NCBI GenBank assembly: GCA_019113665.1 | Contig: DXGW01000105.1 | Coordinates: forward strand, 1 to 5,222 | Direction of reading: 5' to 3' | Source: Candidatus Alistipes excrementipullorum | GTDB lineage: Bacteria > Bacteroidota > Bacteroidia > Bacteroidales > Rikenellaceae | DNA: 5,222 nucleotides | Shown here: piece by piece, positions 1-5,222 of the stretch | How positions within the stretch are numbered: the first letter of the stretch is position 1 | How the letters are laid out: each line of letters starts with the position of its first letter | The notes under the pieces: generated by a model | The model's database searches: none | What the model saw: only the letters and a program-made list of their open reading frames with translations | Told to the model about the DNA's origin: nothing | Position numbers and translations under genes: made by a program

Positions 1-179
1 TGCGACACGACCTCTTCCTCGGAGTAACGCGTATCGACACACGGTTTGAATATTTCAACCCTCTGATTGGCGAACTTCGCACGTTTCAGACGGCGTATGA
101 GCTCCTCGGTCTTACCCGAGAACATCGAGCCGCATATGACCTCGATCCAGCCCTTGCGGCTTGCATTTTCCAAAAACAT
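1..179 (-). CDS. tdk: Thymidine kinase, type II (5' part, cut by window edge)
   Basis: Thymidine kinase phosphorylates thymidine to dTMP with ATP in the cytosolic salvage pathway. Only the first 59 codons (plus two bases) are present; the family is usually about 190-200 residues, so the lid and zinc-binding regions lie outside the window. The visible part starts MFLENASRKGWIEVICGSMF and continues with the P-loop GSMFSGKT at residues 17-24, then TEELIRRLKRAKF, and the conserved segment EIFKPCVDTRYS at 42-53. This run is diagnostic of the TK1-like (type II) family. The start is ATG at 177-179: an in-frame TAA at 210-212 lies ten codons upstream with no other ATG between. The gene follows murA in the same direction after a 172-base gap. 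I see no TAnnTTTG promoter in that gap, so read-through from murA or a weaker promoter are both possible. Identity is secure; the regulation is open. Confidence 0.95.
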   Translation of the reverse strand, partial: MFLENASRKGWIEVICGSMFSGKTEELIRRLKRAKFANQRVEIFKPCVDTRYSEEEVVS

Positions 180-351
180 TTTCCGTATATATTTTTCTAT
201 AAAGTCCTTTTACACGTCCGGCCGGGCCGTCACGCCCTCCTGCCCGCTTCAGAATGTATCCGCATCGGCCCCGGCACACTCCGGCAGCCCCACCACCGCG
301 GAAATGGAGAGCCGGCGCCATAACGTCCCGACCATAAAGGCCGGTACCGTC

Positions 352-1665
352 CTAACACTCTTCAAGTCGGGTGATATGTGCCCCCAGCGCATTCAGGCGG
401 CCGTCGATGTCGCGGTAGCCGCGGTCGATCTGGTCGATATTCTGTATGATGCTCGTACCGTCGGCGCTCATCGCCGCGATGAGCAGCGCCACTCCGGCAC
501 GTATGTCCGGCGAAGTCATGCGCGTGGCACGAAGACGTATGCGGTGGTCATGGCCTATGACCGTGGCACGGTGCGGGTCGCAAAGTATGATCTGGGCCCC
601 CATGTCGATAAGCTTGTCGACGAAGAAGAGTCGGCTCTCGAACATCTTCTGGTGAATGAGCACGGCCCCCTTGGCCTGCGTCGCCACCACAAGGAAGATC
701 GACAGCAGGTCGGGCGTAAGGCCCGGCCACGGAGCGTCGGCAATGGTCATGATCGACCCGTCGATGAAGCTCTCGATGCTGTAATGGTCCTGCTCGGGTA
801 TGTAGATGTCATCGCCGCGCTGCTCGAAACGTATACCCATACGCGCAAACTGCGCCGGTATGATGCCCAGATTGTCATAAGACACGTTCTTGATGGTCAG
901 CTCCGACTGGTTCATGGCCGCCATGCCGATGAAGCTGCCCACCTCGATCATGTCAGGCAGCATCGTATGCTCGGTGCCCCCGAGCGACTCGACGCCCTCG
1001 ATGGTCAGCAGGTTCGATGCAATGCCCGAAATTCGCGCACCCATGCGGTTGAGCATGCGGCACAACTGCTGTATGTAGGGTTCGCAGGCTGCGTTGTAGA
1101 TGGTCGTGGTGCCCTTGGCAAGCACCGCCGCCATGACGATGTTGGCGGTACCCGTGACCGACGCCTCGTCCAGTAACATGTAGCACCCCTTCAACCGGTC
1201 GGCCTCAACCGAGAAGAAGCCCTCCGAACGGTCGAAGTCGAACTTCGCCCCGAGTTTCTGGAAACCGAGGAAGTGGGTGTCCAGACGGCGGCGTCCGATC
1301 TTGTCTCCGCCCGGCTTGGGAACATACCCCACGCCGAAACGCGCCAGCAGCGGCCCCACCATCATTACCGAACCGCGCAGACGGCGGCAACGGCGCTGGT
1401 AGTCGTCGCTGCGCAGGTAGTCGAGGTTTATGTCCTTGGCGCGGAACGAGAAGGTATCCTCCGAGAGCTCCTCGACCTCGACACCCATCGAACGCAGCAG
1501 CTCGATAAGCTGCATGACGTCCAGAATACGCGGAATGTTGTGCACGACAACGCGCTCCTCCGTAAGGAGCGTGGCACACAGAATCTGCAGCGCCTCGTTC
1601 TTGGCGCCCTGCGGGGTTATCTCGCCCTTGAGGCGATAACCGCCCTCGACTTTGAACACAGCCAT
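352..1665 (-). CDS. murA: UDP-N-acetylglucosamine 1-carboxyvinyltransferase (MurA), Asp-type active site
   Basis: MurA transfers enolpyruvate from phosphoenolpyruvate to UDP-GlcNAc, the first committed cytosolic step of peptidoglycan precursor synthesis. The 437-residue product is close to the usual length (about 420-440) and is complete. Visible landmarks are the substrate-binding Lys22-Asn23 in QGAKNEAL, the active-site loop PKPGGDKIGRRRLDTH at 116-131, Asp319 in LTPDLL (equivalent to E. coli Asp305) and Arg389 in SPDIRAG (equivalent to Arg397). The loop position that is Cys115 in E. coli is Asp121 here (codon GAC at 1303-1305). In Mycobacterium and Chlamydia this same substitution keeps activity but prevents covalent attack by fosfomycin, so intrinsic fosfomycin insensitivity is inferred. 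The start ATG at 1663-1665 fits the family N-terminus (MAVFKVEGG). A sigma-ABfr-type promoter lies about 90 bases upstream. tdk follows downstream in the same direction. Confidence 0.97.
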   Translation of the reverse strand: MAVFKVEGGYRLKGEITPQGAKNEALQILCATLLTEERVVVHNIPRILDVMQLIELLRSMGVEVEELSEDTFSFRAKDINLDYLRSDDYQRRCRRLRGSVMMVGPLLARFGVGYVPKPGGDKIGRRRLDTHFLGFQKLGAKFDFDRSEGFFSVEADRLKGCYMLLDEASVTGTANIVMAAVLAKGTTTIYNAACEPYIQQLCRMLNRMGARISGIASNLLTIEGVESLGGTEHTMLPDMIEVGSFIGMAAMNQSELTIKNVSYDNLGIIPAQFARMGIRFEQRGDDIYIPEQDHYSIESFIDGSIMTIADAPWPGLTPDLLSIFLVVATQAKGAVLIHQKMFESRLFFVDKLIDMGAQIILCDPHRATVIGHDHRIRLRATRMTSPDIRAGVALLIAAMSADGTSIIQNIDQIDRGYRDIDGRLNALGAHITRLEEC

Positions 1666-1758
1666 AATTTTCCGATATTTTTCATTCGTACGGGGAGGCG
1701 CCGCAGTACGGTCTGTCCCGTTGCGGCCCGTTATGCCGCGGGCACCGTCTCCCTTTTA

Positions 1759-1788
1759 CAAAGGTACGAATTTAATCCGAATACGCAA
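1759..1788 (-). promoter_or_regulatory. Putative promoter of murA (sigma-ABfr type)
   Basis: Read on the minus strand, TACCTTTG (1766 down to 1759) is an exact match to the Bacteroidetes -7 consensus TAnnTTTG. A TTG at 1788-1786 sits 19 bases upstream, in the -33 position. A transcript starting about seven bases after the -7 box would have a leader of roughly 85-90 bases before the murA ATG. No clear Shine-Dalgarno is visible. The match is by eye to a short consensus, but spacing and orientation are right. Confidence 0.6.
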
Positions 1789-1874
1789 CCCGGCGCGATT
1801 ATTTTACCTCGGCGACAGCGGCGGCCAACGGAACGCATGCAGGGTGCGATATTCATGCTGAAATCCTCAAAACC

Positions 1875-1907
1875 TTGCCTGGAATCGGACGATTTTAACT
1901 AACTTTG
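1875..1907 (+). promoter_or_regulatory. Putative promoter of the lipoprotein gene (sigma-ABfr type)
   Basis: TAACTTTG at 1900-1907 matches the TAnnTTTG -7 consensus exactly. A TTG at 1875-1877 lies 22 bases upstream, slightly longer than the best spacing. Transcription would begin near 1914, giving a leader of about 25 bases to the ATG at 1939. Together with the murA promoter it makes the 1666-1938 gap a divergent promoter region; the two -7 boxes are about 130 bases apart. I see no other feature in that gap. Confidence 0.55.
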
Positions 1908-1938
1908 GCAAATATTCGCAAACACGATCGCAAATACC

Positions 1939-2406
1939 ATGAAACGCGCATTTTACATATTGCTGTGCACGCTGCCGCTGCTTGCCGCCTCATGCAACAA
2001 GAGTCAGGCATCGTATTCGTCCGACGGCGACGGCGCCTACGATTTTCTGATTTTCATCCCCACCGTACTCGTGTTCGGGCCCGACGGCGGGTCGCAGCGC
2101 ATGCTTGCAAGCGGCGACCTGGCGTACATAAGTCTCGACCGCCTCGACCAGACCCCCGCGACGGAGATATACGGCAAACCCTGCCATATGGACATAATGT
2201 ACGGCCACAGCGAACAGTATCCCGTGGTCGGCGATTTCGGCGCGTGCACCGTCACGGTGAACTCCCCGACCAATATCACCGTTACGGTAGAGCCCGGCTG
2301 CGAATACGGCACACTGGTTCTCAGCGGACTTGCATACGACGGCAGCGCAAACTCATATCTCGCACCCGGAGGATTCACCATAACCGTAGACCGCGCCACC
2401 CCGTGA
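1939..2406 (+). CDS. Small predicted lipoprotein of unknown function
   Basis: This is a 155-residue protein I do not recognise. It begins MKRAFYILLCTLPLLAASCN: two basic residues, a hydrophobic core and a lipobox-like LAASC with Cys19 as the likely lipidated residue, so it should be exported and anchored in a membrane by signal peptidase II. The residues after the Cys (NKSQAS) lack the acidic cluster of the Bacteroidetes surface-export signal, which favours a periplasm-facing protein; this is inference. The mature part is rich in Thr, Val, Gly and Tyr with alternating hydrophobic residues (for example CTVTVNSPTNITVTVEPG, 103-120), suggesting a beta-sandwich. It contains three further cysteines (82, 103, 121). 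The ATG has a promoter-like sequence just upstream and a terminator 63 bases after the stop, so it is probably a single-gene transcript. The signal peptide supports this frame over the overlapping Arg-rich one. Confidence 0.8.
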   Translation: MKRAFYILLCTLPLLAASCNKSQASYSSDGDGAYDFLIFIPTVLVFGPDGGSQRMLASGDLAYISLDRLDQTPATEIYGKPCHMDIMYGHSEQYPVVGDFGACTVTVNSPTNITVTVEPGCEYGTLVLSGLAYDGSANSYLAPGGFTITVDRATP

Positions 2407-2468
2407 CGCCACAATGCCCCGTCAATGGCCGGCGAATTGCATCAAAGACACAAACAACTGTAAACAAG

Positions 2469-2509
2469 AATATTGCCACATCATCATACAGACGCGGCAA
2501 TATTTTTTT
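2469..2509 (+). terminator. Rho-independent terminator after the lipoprotein gene
   Basis: AATATTGCC (2469-2477) is perfectly complementary to GGCAATATT (2496-2504). The two form a nine-pair stem with an 18-base loop and run into seven consecutive T (2503-2509). The site is 63 bases past the lipoprotein stop and just before the AT-rich control region of the repressor gene, so it would insulate the two transcripts. The loop is longer than usual, but the stem and T-run are clear. Confidence 0.75.
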
Positions 2510-2519
2510 GCCGTTAAAT

Positions 2520-2531
2520 CTAATTTTTTAG
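2520..2531. promoter_or_regulatory. Putative repressor operator 1 (CTAAnnnnTTAG palindrome)
   Basis: CTAATTTTTTAG is a 12-base inverted repeat with CTAA/TTAG arms. It ends eight bases before the -33 element of the repressor promoter. It differs at one base from the second palindrome at 2549-2560, and the two start points are 29 bases apart. Repetition of the same palindrome across a promoter ahead of a BlaI/MecI-type gene suggests autoregulatory binding. That role is inference, and AT-richness makes chance palindromes easier. Confidence 0.45.
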
Positions 2532-2539
2532 TAAAAATA

Positions 2540-2571
2540 TTTGGTCTTCTAAATTTTTAGATATACATTTG
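2540..2571 (+). promoter_or_regulatory. Putative promoter of the BlaI-like/M56 operon
   Basis: TTTG at 2540-2543 and TACATTTG at 2564-2571 are exact -33 and -7 matches to the Bacteroidetes sigma-ABfr consensus, with a 20-base spacer. This is the best promoter in the window. Transcription would start near 2578, giving a leader of about 90 bases. The spacer contains operator-like palindrome 2, which would place a bound repressor directly between the two sigma contacts. The -7 box also overlaps TACA-tt-TGTC (2564-2573), one base from the TACA-n2-TGTA core of staphylococcal BlaI/MecI sites. Confidence 0.65.
2548..2561. promoter_or_regulatory. Putative repressor operator 2, inside the promoter spacer
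   Basis: TCTAAATTTTTAGA is a perfect inverted repeat (TCTAAA, two bases, TTTAGA). Its inner 12 bases, CTAAATTTTTAG (2549-2560), match palindrome 1 at 11 of 12 positions. Lying between the -33 and -7 elements, it is well placed for steric repression. The likely ligand is the winged-helix repressor encoded just downstream; this follows from position and family habit, not from a known motif. Confidence 0.5.
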
Positions 2572-2627
2572 TCATACGAAAGCCGGCGACACGCCATATC
2601 CATACACGCGACAGCCGGCCGGCACCG

Positions 2628-2668
2628 GAAACAGAAACAGAAACACAAACAAAATAAAAACATAAGCC
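2628..2668 (+). promoter_or_regulatory. A-rich translation leader of the repressor gene with GAAACA repeats
   Basis: Three tandem GAAACA copies (2628-2645) lead into a nearly G-free A-rich stretch up to the ATG at 2669. There is no Shine-Dalgarno. Bacteroidetes genes commonly rely on unstructured A-rich leaders for ribosome binding, so this probably acts as the initiation region and supports the chosen start. The sequence contrasts with the GC-rich part of the leader just upstream (2581-2627), which holds two AGCCGGC copies. Confidence 0.5.
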
Positions 2669-3046
2669 ATGGCAAAGAAGATACTCGAACTGACACGCGG
2701 AGAAGAGGAGGTGATGCAGATATTGTGGAGCATCGGCTCGGGAGTCGTAAACGACATCATAGCCCGCATGGAGGAGCCCAAACCCAAGTACACCACCGTA
2801 GCCACATTCATCAAGATACTCGAGAACAAGGGTTTCGTAAGGCATGAGGCCGTGGGCAAGAGCCACCGCTACTTCCCGCTCGTAAGCAAGGAGGACTACG
2901 CCGGCAACAAGATGCGTTCGATGCTGTCGAACTATTTCGACGGTTCGCTGTCGCAGATGGTGTCGTTCTTCTCGCAGAAGGAGAACATTTCGGTCAAGGA
3001 GATGGACGAGATCCTCGAAATAGTCGAAAAGATCAAGCGGGGCTGA
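2669..3046 (+). CDS. BlaI/MecI/CopY-family transcriptional repressor
   Basis: This is a 125-residue winged-helix repressor at the normal length for BlaI/MecI proteins. The N-terminal DNA-binding part (about 1-75) has LTRGEEEVMQILW at 8-20 and the family signature YTTVATFIKILENKGFV at 41-57, which includes the recognition helix. It is followed by the wing (HEAVGKSHRYFPLVS, 59-73). The C-terminal part (about 76-125), with FFSQKENISVKEMDEI, fits the helical dimerisation domain. In bla/mec systems the dimer blocks the promoter until a partner M56 protease triggers its cleavage. Here the partner candidate begins 16 bases after the stop, so the two are almost certainly one operon. Paired palindromes in the promoter suggest autoregulation. 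The true targets are unknown: no beta-lactamase or PBP gene lies in the window, so the bla name is not assigned. Confidence 0.93.
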   Translation: MAKKILELTRGEEEVMQILWSIGSGVVNDIIARMEEPKPKYTTVATFIKILENKGFVRHEAVGKSHRYFPLVSKEDYAGNKMRSMLSNYFDGSLSQMVSFFSQKENISVKEMDEILEIVEKIKRG

Positions 3047-3062
3047 CAACCCTACCGTCGCC

Positions 3063-5222
3063 ATGAAGGATCTGGTAATATACATGCTCGAGGCTCTGGC
3101 CTGCAGCGGAGTGCTGCTGGGCCTCTATGCCGCACTGCTCGAACGCCGCGTACGCTTCATCTGGTGCCGCATCTACCTCCCCGCGGCAATGATCGTCGCA
3201 ACGGTCATACCGATGCTGCGCATACCCGTATGGAAAGGCGAGGTGATATACCTGCAGCCGACAACCTCCGTAACGGAGGAGGCCATGGGCAAGGCCGTTG
3301 CCGGGCAGGCCGGCACGAGCATCGACGCCACAACCGTTGCGTTGATTTTCTACATCGTCGGAGTAGCGGTAATGGCGGCCGTGATGACGGCGCAGTTGCT
3401 GCGCATACGGCGCCTGAAACGCGGCGGCGAACGCACCCCGTGCGGACGTTTCGACATCGTGCGCACACGGCAGCACATAGCATCGTTCTCGTTCTTCCGC
3501 ACGATATACGTGGCGGCCGACACCCCCGAGGCCGACATGCACACGATAATTGCACATGAGGCAAGCCACATAGCGCACCGACATTCGGTCGAGCGCATGG
3601 CCATGGAGCTTCTCAAGGCGCTTCTGTGGTGGAATCCCTTCGTATGGATAGCGGCGCGGCGTCTGGTCGAGGTCGAGGAGTACGAAGCCGACCGCGACGC
3701 CATCGCAGGCGGGTGCAATGCCTCGGAATATGTTACGACACTACTCAAACACCTGTTCGGCTATAGTCCGGAAATAGCCAACGGGCTGCGCGATTCATTA
3801 ACCAAAAAGAGACTGAAAATGATGACTTCACAAAAAGACGGCAGGCACGCCCTGCTGCGAATGGCAACAATTATTCCGGTAACGGCCGGACTTGTGGCGG
3901 CATTCTCGTTCACCACCAGAGCGGCCGAAATACGCTTCGCCGAGAATCCGGCACAAAAGCCGCAGACGACCGCGACCTCAACGATAACAATAACGGGCGC
4001 CGACACGCAACAACCTAAGGCCGTGTCGCAGACAACCCTGCAGGGAGAGCCCGCAGGCCCGGTATATATCGTCAACGGGCAGATAAGCCTCGACCCCGAA
4101 GCCCTGGAATCGCTCGACACGAGCTCCATAAAGAGCGTGTTCGTATTCAAGGACCCGAACGCCGAGGAGCTCAAGGCGCTGAACCTCACCGACGATGAAA
4201 TTGCCCGCGGCGTGATAATGATAGACCTCAAGAGCGACATCGAGCTCGACAGCGAACGCAAGGCCCGTGAGCAGCTCGACTGCGAGGGCAAGACGCTCGA
4301 AAAACCTGTAATCGTCCTCGACGGCACGGTCATGCCCGAGAGTTTCAAGATCGGATCGCTCGACGCTGCATACATCGAGTCGGTAACAGTGATCAAGAAA
4401 CCGGAAGCCGTTGCCGGGTATGGCCGCAAAGATGCCGACGGCGTGATCAAGATCACGACGGTCAAGGCCCCGCAGGTCAAGGTAGACATTGCGGACGACG
4501 GCTCCGAGAGCATGAAACAGGCAGCCGTGAATATGGAAAAGGCGGCCGAACAGATGGAGCAGGCCGCATCGAAGATGAAGATCGCCGGGGACACGCTCAC
4601 CCTCGTAACCGGCGGCTTCGAAAACATGAGCGTCGTATCATCGGGTACAGGCGGCTTCAAGAGCAACCTCGACCTCAACGCAGTAATGATCGTGGTCGAC
4701 GGCAAAGTGATGGAGAAGGGATTCGAGATCAATTCGATCTCGCCGAACGACATTGCATCGATAACAGTGCTCAAGGGGGCGCAATCCACCGAAAAATACG
4801 GCGATGCCGCCAAAAACGGGGTAATCGAGATCAGCCTGCGCAAGGCTTCCGCCCCCTCACAGGCCGGGAGCCCGGCGGAGACGGCAAAAGCCGCAGCCGG
4901 CAGCATGCCTGAATTCAAAGGCGGCGGCGTGGAGGAGTTCCGCATGTGGGTGTTGACACACATACGCTATCCCCAGCTGGCCCGCGAACAAAAGATCGAC
5001 GGTACGGTCGTAGCGGAATTCACGGTGGGCAAAAACGGCAAAGTCAAGGACATCAAGATACTGCAATCACCCGGCAAGCCGCTCTCCGACGAGATCATGA
5101 GGATAATGAGCCAGGCACCCGCATGGAAGCCCGGACGCGATGCCGACGGCAAAAAGATCGATGTCAAACTGATACTCCCGTTCAAGTTCATACTTCAGGA
5201 GACCGAAAAGCCGCAAAAGAAT
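3063..5222 (+). CDS. BlaR1-like M56 membrane metallopeptidase with plug-like modules and TonB C-terminal domain (3' end cut)
   Basis: There are 720 codons with no stop before the window edge. My reading from the ATG at 3063 shows hydrophobic helices at about 4-26, 37-52, 91-113 and 266-284. The zinc-protease motif HEASH is at 165-169 (with IAHRH following), then LLWWNPFVW at 187-195 and EEYEADRDA at 205-213, which should contain the third metal ligand. This is the M56 core, with the active site on the cytoplasmic side between helices 3 and 4. Past helix 4, the periplasmic part has three plug-like modules (about 333-390, 415-468, 540-594), a Met/Ala/Gln-rich helix (484-506) and a TonB C-terminal domain (about 623-712: IRYPQLAREQKIDGTVVAEF, later PAWKPG). 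No penicillin-binding domain (SxxK fold) is seen. It probably senses an envelope signal and acts on the adjacent repressor; that role is inferred. The TonB fold looks complete, so the stop is probably near. Confidence 0.92.
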   Translation, partial: MKDLVIYMLEALACSGVLLGLYAALLERRVRFIWCRIYLPAAMIVATVIPMLRIPVWKGEVIYLQPTTSVTEEAMGKAVAGQAGTSIDATTVALIFYIVGVAVMAAVMTAQLLRIRRLKRGGERTPCGRFDIVRTRQHIASFSFFRTIYVAADTPEADMHTIIAHEASHIAHRHSVERMAMELLKALLWWNPFVWIAARRLVEVEEYEADRDAIAGGCNASEYVTTLLKHLFGYSPEIANGLRDSLTKKRLKMMTSQKDGRHALLRMATIIPVTAGLVAAFSFTTRAAEIRFAENPAQKPQTTATSTITITGADTQQPKAVSQTTLQGEPAGPVYIVNGQISLDPEALESLDTSSIKSVFVFKDPNAEELKALNLTDDEIARGVIMIDLKSDIELDSERKAREQLDCEGKTLEKPVIVLDGTVMPESFKIGSLDAAYIESVTVIKKPEAVAGYGRKDADGVIKITTVKAPQVKVDIADDGSESMKQAAVNMEKAAEQMEQAASKMKIAGDTLTLVTGGFENMSVVSSGTGGFKSNLDLNAVMIVVDGKVMEKGFEINSISPNDIASITVLKGAQSTEKYGDAAKNGVIEISLRKASAPSQAGSPAETAKAAAGSMPEFKGGGVEEFRMWVLTHIRYPQLAREQKIDGTVVAEFTVGKNGKVKDIKILQSPGKPLSDEIMRIMSQAPAWKPGRDADGKKIDVKLILPFKFILQETEKPQKN
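4059..4844 (+). repeat. Three degenerate TonB-receptor-plug-like modules in the M56 protein
   Basis: Three stretches of the protein repeat the same pattern: a strand with V-[ND]-G, a short helix ending near S-[LI], an I-x-S-[VI]-x-V-x-K strand and a closing G-V-I-x-I strand. Module 1 (4059-4232) has VYIVNG, IKSVFVFKD and RGVIMIDL. Module 2 (4305-4466) has VIVLDG, IESVTVIKK, YGRKDADGVIKI. Module 3 (4680-4844) has MIVVDG, IASITVLKG, YGDAAKNGVIEI. Modules 2 and 3 keep the YG-x(4-5)-GVI ending seen in plug domains of SusC-type receptors; module 1 has lost the YG. The copies are diverged at the DNA level. They lie between membrane helix 4 and the TonB-like domain. Confidence 0.75.

Noticed and set aside
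112..321. Small minus-strand frame overlapping the tdk start
   Set aside because: It overlaps the conserved thymidine kinase N-terminus in another frame, and its Gly/Arg-rich product resembles non-coding GC-rich sequence.
328..344. Short hairpin (CCGGCC-tttat-GGTCGG on the minus strand) just after the murA stop
   Set aside because: The six-pair stem includes a G-T pair and has no T-run after it, so it is not a convincing terminator.
67..1176. Long plus-strand open frame (369 codons) opposite murA and tdk
   Set aside because: It is antisense to two securely identified genes, its product is rich in Arg and His with no recognisable motif, and such frames arise from the codon bias of GC-rich genes.
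1273..1902. Plus-strand frame opposite the murA start and across the divergent promoter gap
   Set aside because: It is antisense to murA, covers both promoter-like elements and shows no domain or signal.
1905..2531. Overlapping plus-strand frame (208 codons) across the lipoprotein gene and terminator
   Set aside because: It needs a TTG start, gives an Arg-rich product without motifs and runs through the terminator hairpin. The frame starting at 1939 has a proper lipoprotein signal.
2549..3085. Minus-strand frame opposite the repressor gene
   Set aside because: It is antisense to a clear BlaI/MecI-family gene and its control region, with no recognisable motif.
3761..4963. Long minus-strand open frame (400 codons) opposite the M56 gene
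   Set aside because: The plus strand encodes a continuous M56/plug-like/TonB protein here. The antisense product is Ser/Ala-rich low complexity with no domain, a shadow of the coding frame.

Overview
The window looks like a chromosomal segment from a GC-rich member of the Bacteroidales. I would guess Alistipes or another Rikenellaceae, but that assignment is inference. Three things point this way. Three intergenic sites match the Bacteroidetes sigma-ABfr promoter form (TTG/TTTG, about 19-22 bases, TAnnTTTG). Leaders are A-rich rather than carrying a clear Shine-Dalgarno. The gene types are also typical: a MurA with Asp in the catalytic-Cys position, a type II thymidine kinase starting MFLEN, and an M56 metallopeptidase carrying receptor-plug-like and TonB C-terminal modules.

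Layout. On the minus strand, the left edge holds the first 59 codons of thymidine kinase (tdk, 1-179). Upstream of it is complete murA (352-1665), read in the same direction. The 273-base gap 1666-1938 is divergent and holds a promoter facing murA and one facing right. On the plus strand the first gene is a small lipoprotein of unknown function (1939-2406), followed by a hairpin-plus-T-run terminator (2469-2509). An AT-rich control region (about 2510-2580) contains a promoter and two near-identical CTAAnnnnTTAG palindromes. It precedes a two-gene unit: a BlaI/MecI-type repressor (2669-3046) and, 16 bases further on, a BlaR1-like M56 membrane metallopeptidase (3063 to the right edge, 720 codons with no stop reached).

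How the genes fit together. tdk and murA are housekeeping genes of dTMP salvage and peptidoglycan precursor synthesis. The repressor/M56 pair has the layout of bla/mec-type signalling: a winged-helix repressor that probably binds its own promoter, and a membrane zinc protease expected to relieve repression when its extracytoplasmic part senses something. The sensor has no visible penicillin-binding domain. Its periplasmic half consists of three degenerate TonB-receptor-plug-like modules, an Ala-rich helical stretch and a TonB C-terminal domain. This sensor architecture and the putative operator pair are the most interesting content. Related M56 proteins with TonB-like tails are known in Bacteroidetes, so I regard the family as known but its signal and mechanism as open. 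I found no CRISPR array, RNA gene, insertion sequence or prophage part.
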